In this document: one piece after another, positions 60,428 through 64,000 of the stretch
Position numbering within the stretch: the stretch's first letter is position 1
Layout: each line of letters begins with the position of its first letter
Source of the DNA: an uncultured Roseateles sp.
Lineage (GTDB): Bacteria; Pseudomonadota; Gammaproteobacteria; Burkholderiales; Burkholderiaceae_C
Assembly (NCBI RefSeq): GCF_945956965.1
Contig: NZ_CAMFJS010000008.1
Location: 107,184-171,183 of the forward strand
Reading direction: 5' to 3'
DNA length: 64,000 bases
Notes under the pieces: generated by a model
The model's database searches: none
The model's input: the letters and a program-made list of their open reading frames with translations, nothing else
Told to the model about the DNA's origin: nothing
Program-made: the position numbers and the translations under genes

Positions 60428-61492
60428 TCAGGCCAGCGGATAGTCGGTGTAGCCGGCCGGGCCGGCCGAGTACAGGGTCTTGCGATCAAAGCGTGCCAGC
60501 ACCTGTTCACGCGCCAGCCGTGCCGGCAGATCCGGGTTGGCAATGAAGTGCCGCGCGAAGGACACGGCCTCGCCCTGCCCGGCTCGCAACGCCGCCTCGG
60601 CGCTGTCGCCATCGAAGCCGTCGTTGAGAATCAGCGGCCCTTTGAAATGCGTGCGAGCCAAGGCAAAGGCATCGATCTCGACCGTCGGGGCCTTCATCAC
60701 ATGCAGATAGGCCAGGCCCAAGGTCGAGGCCTGACGCATCAGCTCGGCATGGGTGGCCGCCGAGTCTTCATCGGCCGTGTCGTTATAGGTATTGCCTGGG
60801 TTCAGGCGCAGGCCCACGCGGCCGGCACCGATGGCGGCCGCCATCGCCTGCAGGCACTCAAAAGCAAAGCGCGCGCGCGCTGGCGCCGCACCACCGTATT
60901 CATCGCTTCGTTGATTGGTGGCTGAACTGAGGAACTGCATGGCCAGATAGCCACTGGTGCCGTGCAACTCAACACCGTCAAAGCCGGCCACCAAGGCATT
61001 CTTCGCCGCTTGCGCATGCTCGCTCACAACGGCGCGAACCTCATCGGTGCTGAGCGCACGCGGCATGTCAAAGGGCTGCATGCCAGCAGCGTCGGTCCAG
61101 ATTTCGCCCTTGGCCTGCAGGGCCGAGCAGGACAAGGTTTCAACGCCGCTGGGCTTGATGTGCCGGCTACCAATGCGGCCCGAATGCATCAGCTGCAGCA
61201 CGATTCGCCCGCCTTTGGCATGCACCGCGTCGGTCACCTGACGCCAGCCCTCAACCTGGCGGGTCGTAGCGATGCCGGGTTGACGGCAATAAGCCTGGCC
61301 TGCAGGGCTGGGCCAAGCGCCTTCGGCGACGATCAAGCCCGCGCCGGCGCGTTGCGCGTAATACTCCGCCATCAGCGCATTGGCTGTGCCATCAAGGTCG
61401 GCGCGATTGCGCGTCATCGGCGCCATCACGATGCGATTGGCCAGCTGCAAGTCGCCCAGCAGGACGGGCTCAAAAATTTTGCTCAGGGACAT
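60428..61492 (-). CDS. Old-yellow-enzyme family FMN oxidoreductase
   Basis: NAD(P)H:flavin alkene reductase of 354 residues. Motifs: NRIVMAPMTRNRAD, AGLIVAEGAWPS, IVLQLMHSGRIGS with the substrate-binding His, VELHGTSGYLAMQFLSSATNQRSDEYGG (usual HGAHGYLLxQFL altered to HGTSGYLAMQFL) and LNDGFDGDSAEAAL. ATG 61492 is chosen at the conserved start MSLSKIFEP. Such enzymes reduce activated C=C bonds, such as enone rings. Operon with an NTF2-like protein and two SDRs suggests action on steroid ketones. Confidence 0.92.
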   Translation of the reverse strand: MSLSKIFEPVLLGDLQLANRIVMAPMTRNRADLDGTANALMAEYYAQRAGAGLIVAEGAWPSPAGQAYCRQPGIATTRQVEGWRQVTDAVHAKGGRIVLQLMHSGRIGSRHIKPSGVETLSCSALQAKGEIWTDAAGMQPFDMPRALSTDEVRAVVSEHAQAAKNALVAGFDGVELHGTSGYLAMQFLSSATNQRSDEYGGAAPARARFAFECLQAMAAAIGAGRVGLRLNPGNTYNDTADEDSAATHAELMRQASTLGLAYLHVMKAPTVEIDAFALARTHFKGPLILNDGFDGDSAEAALRAGQGEAVSFARHFIANPDLPARLAREQVLARFDRKTLYSAGPAGYTDYPLA

Positions 61493-61500
61493 GGTTACTT

Positions 61501-62148
61501 TCAGCGCACGCGCATCTTGGGCGCCGGCGTGCCGCGGCGCATGGTCTTGAGGAATTGCTCCAGCGGCGCGGCTGGCGCCACCTGGGGCAGTTGGTCCTTG
61601 TCGGGGCGCTGGGCCCAAAACTCCTTCCAGCTCGGGAAGAGTTCCTGAAAGGTTCCCCAGTACGGCTCGCGGCCCGGCCAGCGCATCTTCATATCGCCGA
61701 TAGGCGGCTTGTTCAGGTCGGTGGCATACCAATAGCAAGGCAGCCGACGGCGGAAGTACCACACGCCGTCCATGCGCTCGTAGTCGTCCCAATAGAGCAT
61801 CTGCATGATCACCCACTCAGGGCCGCACTCATGTTCGTTCTTGGAGTAGACGACGCCGGTGGCATGGTCAGCGTCGACGAACTCGATGATGTGCTGGCCC
61901 AGATGGTGCGAGGTGCCGGTGAACTGATCACGCAAGGTGCTGTCCTGCCAGGCCTTGAAATGCTCGCGCCCCACTTTGTCGCGACCAACGCGGATGTCAG
62001 GCGCGAACAGATTCACATGCGCATCCATATCGCGCATGTCCAGCGAAAGCGAATACTTGCCCGCCAGCTGACGAATCGCGTCCAGTGACTCCAGCCTATC
62101 GATGCGCTCTTCCAGCGTGGTGGGCCAGTTCATCGTGGCCACGCTCAC
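61501..62148 (-). CDS. NTF2-like (SnoaL-type) protein
   Basis: Protein of 215 residues, with an NTF2-like N-terminal part: LEERIDRLESLDAIRQLAGKYSLSLDMRDMDAHVNLFAPDIRVG, then HHLGQHIIEFVDADHATGVVYSKNEHE and DGVWYFRRRLPCYWYATDL. The C-terminal 50 residues (GTFQELFPSWKEFWAQ) are an extra helical tail. Could be a dehydratase or isomerase such as those acting on hydroxysteroids (7-alpha dehydratase types share this fold); not provable here. Overlaps the SDR stop by 4 bases. Confidence 0.83.
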   Translation of the reverse strand: MSVATMNWPTTLEERIDRLESLDAIRQLAGKYSLSLDMRDMDAHVNLFAPDIRVGRDKVGREHFKAWQDSTLRDQFTGTSHHLGQHIIEFVDADHATGVVYSKNEHECGPEWVIMQMLYWDDYERMDGVWYFRRRLPCYWYATDLNKPPIGDMKMRWPGREPYWGTFQELFPSWKEFWAQRPDKDQLPQVAPAAPLEQFLKTMRRGTPAPKMRVR

Positions 62149-62921
62149 AGCGCCGTCACCAGTACGGCCGAGCGGCCACCATCGACCGGCAGTGCAGCGC
62201 CGGTGATGTAGCTCGCTTCATCGCTGGCCAGGAACACGATGGCATTGGCCAGTTCCTCGGGCCGGCCGACTCGCCCCATGGGGATCAAGCGTTCGGTGTT
62301 CTTGCGGCTGGCCTCATCGGCCAACATGCCCGCCGTGGCCGGGGTTTCAACCACCGCCGGAATCACCACATTGACGCGAACGCCAAACGCCGCGCCTTCG
62401 GCCGCGGCCGCACGGGAGAAATTGTCGACGGCCGCTTTGGCTGCCGAATAGCCAGCCATCCACGCGGTGCCGAGCTGACCACAGATCGAGGAGACGTTGA
62501 CGATGGCGCCGCCTTTGCCGCTGGCCTTCATCAACTGCAGCGCAGTGCGCGTGCCCCAGAAGGTGCCGTCCACCGTGGTCTTGAAATTGGCCTGCCAATC
62601 AGTTGTCGAGGTGGCGTCGATGGCACCCCAGGTATAGGCCATGGCGTTGTTGACCAACACGTCCAGCTGGACATGGCGCCGCGCCGCGGCCTCGATGGCG
62701 CCAACGTACTGGCTCTCGTCACCGACATCGGCCAGCACCGCCTCGGCTTGGCCACCGGCCGCGCGTATCTGCGCCACCACCTCATCGAGCGGCGCTTGCC
62801 GGCGACCGCAGATCACCACCGTGGCACCCTCTTGCGCCAGCCGAATGGCGGTGGCGGCCCCAATGCCGCTGCCACCACCGGAAACGAAAGCCACCTTGCC
62901 TTGCATGCGTTTATTGCTCAT
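62145..62921 (-). CDS. SDR-family oxidoreductase
   Basis: Short-chain dehydrogenase of 258 residues. Cofactor motif GKVAFVSGGGSGIGAATAIRLAQEGATVVICGRR (Arg after strand 2 suggests NADP), LVNNAMA, VNVSSICG and YSAAKAAVDNF, closing YITGAALPVDGG. May be a hydroxysteroid dehydrogenase; substrate unknown. Second gene of the four-gene operon 63688-60428. Confidence 0.9.
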   Translation of the reverse strand: MSNKRMQGKVAFVSGGGSGIGAATAIRLAQEGATVVICGRRQAPLDEVVAQIRAAGGQAEAVLADVGDESQYVGAIEAAARRHVQLDVLVNNAMAYTWGAIDATSTTDWQANFKTTVDGTFWGTRTALQLMKASGKGGAIVNVSSICGQLGTAWMAGYSAAKAAVDNFSRAAAAEGAAFGVRVNVVIPAVVETPATAGMLADEASRKNTERLIPMGRVGRPEELANAIVFLASDEASYITGAALPVDGGRSAVLVTAL

Positions 62922-62932
62922 GGCTTGGCTCC

Positions 62933-63688
62933 TCAGATGAAGGCACTGCCGCCGTTGACGGCCAGGTTCTGGCCGGTGACAAAGCCACTGTCATCGCTGG
63001 CCAAGAACACAGCCACCTTGGCAATGTCATCCGGCTCGCCCATGCGCCCCATCGGCACGCCTGCCACGATGGCGTCAGCCCACTCCTGGGGGATGCCCTG
63101 CATCATGGGCGTATTGGTAGGACCTGGCACCAGGGTGTTGACGCGAATGCCGCTCTTGGCCAATTCCTTGGCCATGCTGCGGGTCAAGCCCATCAGCGCA
63201 GCCTTGGAAGCCACGTAGTGCGCCGGGCCGTCACCGCTGACGGCGGCCGTGCTGCCGAGATTGATCAACACGCCGCCACCCGTCTTCTGCATGGCCCGCA
63301 CCGCCGCGCGGGCGCAATAGAAGGCACCATTGAGGTTGACGCCGATCACGCGCGCCCAGGACTCGTCGCTGATGTCGGTGAAGCTGTCGACGCCGCCAGT
63401 GCCGGCGTTATTGACCAACACGTCAACACGGCCAAACTTCGCAAGGACTTCCTCCACGGCCGCATTGACAGCAGCGGAATCCGCCACATTCAGAGCCAGC
63501 GCCAAGTGCGGCCCGACCAGTCCGTCCAAGCTCTGTTGCGCTGCTTGCAGATTCAAATCCAGCGCAACAACGGTCGCCCCTTCAGCCACGAAACGGCGCG
63601 CAATCGCGCGGCCCATACCCTGCCCTGCGCCAGTTACCAGCGCCACTTTGCCTGTCAGCTTCATATCCTTGTCTCGCTCGTTTGCCAT
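62933..63688 (-). CDS. SDR-family oxidoreductase
   Basis: Short-chain dehydrogenase of 251 residues. GKVALVTGAGQGMGRAIARRFVAEGATVVALDLN (Asp after strand 2 suggests NAD), LVNNAGTGG, INLGSTAAVSG with YVASKAALMG, closing FVTGQNLAVNGG. Two starts are possible (ATG 63688 and 63664); the longer is given. First gene of its operon with a regulon element 53 bases upstream. A dehydrogenase of a hydroxyl on the polycyclic substrate is likely by context. Confidence 0.9.
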   Translation of the reverse strand: MANERDKDMKLTGKVALVTGAGQGMGRAIARRFVAEGATVVALDLNLQAAQQSLDGLVGPHLALALNVADSAAVNAAVEEVLAKFGRVDVLVNNAGTGGVDSFTDISDESWARVIGVNLNGAFYCARAAVRAMQKTGGGVLINLGSTAAVSGDGPAHYVASKAALMGLTRSMAKELAKSGIRVNTLVPGPTNTPMMQGIPQEWADAIVAGVPMGRMGEPDDIAKVAVFLASDDSGFVTGQNLAVNGGSAFI

Positions 63689-64000
63689 GTCATCCCGCCT
63701 GGGGTCATGACGGTCACACTAACGAACGCGCTATGCCGCGCCATCGTCCGAGGGGACTAAATCGGCGGGCAGTTCCAGCAAAGGTTAGAGAGATAGAGGC
63801 GGCCCAAATTCAGGGACTGGCGGTTTCAGCGTTGATTGAGCCAGTCGATATTCGCCGCAGACGGCGGCTTGGGCCGCGTTACCGAAGGCAGACAGATCGC
63901 CATCTAGTCCGTTTGGACGAGGCGGCACCCCGGCATGAGTGCAAATCTAGCTGTCGTTTCCCAAGAGGTTGTTCACCCGAAGTAGTCAGGGAAGATGGAG
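63689..64000. other. Upstream region of the SDR/OYE operon, to window end
   Basis: No coding frame is supported. It contains the regulon element at 63742 and otherwise unremarkable sequence. Confidence 0.5.
63742..63762. promoter_or_regulatory. Regulon element (site 6)
   Basis: CATCGTCC-GAGG-GGACTAAAT lies 53 bases before the SDR start (63688). It belongs to the ATCGTCY-N4-RGACKA family. Confidence 0.62.

Noticed and set aside
1..64000. CRISPR array, tRNA, rRNA or riboswitch
   Set aside because: No regularly spaced repeats, cloverleaf sequences, rRNA segments or riboswitch cores were noticed by eye; a covariance-model search would be needed to exclude small RNAs.

Overview
The window is high-GC bacterial chromosome with tightly packed operons and strong Shine-Dalgarno sites. 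Gene content (chemoreceptor with an LGGEPxYA linker, porin, SorAB-type sulfite dehydrogenase, many CoA enzymes) suggests a betaproteobacterium of the order Burkholderiales; this is inference, because no rRNA or tRNA gene is present. The dominant theme is catabolism of steroid-like polycyclic compounds through CoA thioesters.

Left part (1-20.9 kb): a porin / PstS-like protein / chemoreceptor set; a broken winged-helix regulator (3.4-4.0 kb); a hipBA toxin-antitoxin pair with four copies of a 10-base upstream element; an EthD protein; a divergent pair of transcription units made of an MFS transporter on one side and serine hydrolase, MFS transporter and anaerobic sulfatase maturase on the other; a sigma factor / membrane protein / sulfite dehydrogenase / cytochrome c operon; a serine-type arylsulfatase with a nitroreductase; and a small scar (18.3-19.5 kb) holding an AbiEi antitoxin with a perfect 19-base inverted repeat, no recognisable toxin, and a piece of a type I restriction HsdR gene.

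Middle part (21-45 kb): one minus-strand operon encodes a GMC oxidoreductase, a FadD19-like acyl-CoA synthetase, a fused two-domain acyl-CoA dehydrogenase, a FadJ-like multifunctional protein and a thiolase. Next come a winged-helix regulator, an alpha-methylacyl-CoA racemase, a TetR regulator, a dioxygenase / aldolase / 2-hydroxyacid dehydrogenase operon, a TonB receptor and a LuxR regulator. Two further beta-oxidation operons follow: thiolase / MaoC hydratase / SDR, and a two-subunit acyl-CoA dehydrogenase pair.

Accessory segment (44.8-50.1 kb): a pentapeptide-repeat protein, a two-gene nuclease module (PD-(D/E)XK protein plus a DUF2779-type RecB-like/DEDD protein) whose first gene is AT-rich, and a 5'-truncated IS91-family transposase.

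Right part (50.1-63.7 kb): two consecutive minus-strand operons carry homologues of the steroid ring C/D degradation enzymes (IpdA, IpdB, an IpdC-like flavoprotein, an EchA20-like hydrolase, FadE30- and FadA6-like enzymes), an HsaC/TesB-like meta-cleavage dioxygenase, an old-yellow-enzyme reductase, NTF2-like proteins and SDRs.

A previously unlabelled thread links these regions: an operator-like element, ATCGTCY-N4-RGACKA, occurs six times, each time just upstream of a catabolic or transport operon (8.9, 38.3, 42.3, 44.7, 60.4 and 63.7 kb). Two copies are palindromic. This looks like the regulon signature of one transcription factor controlling the whole set.
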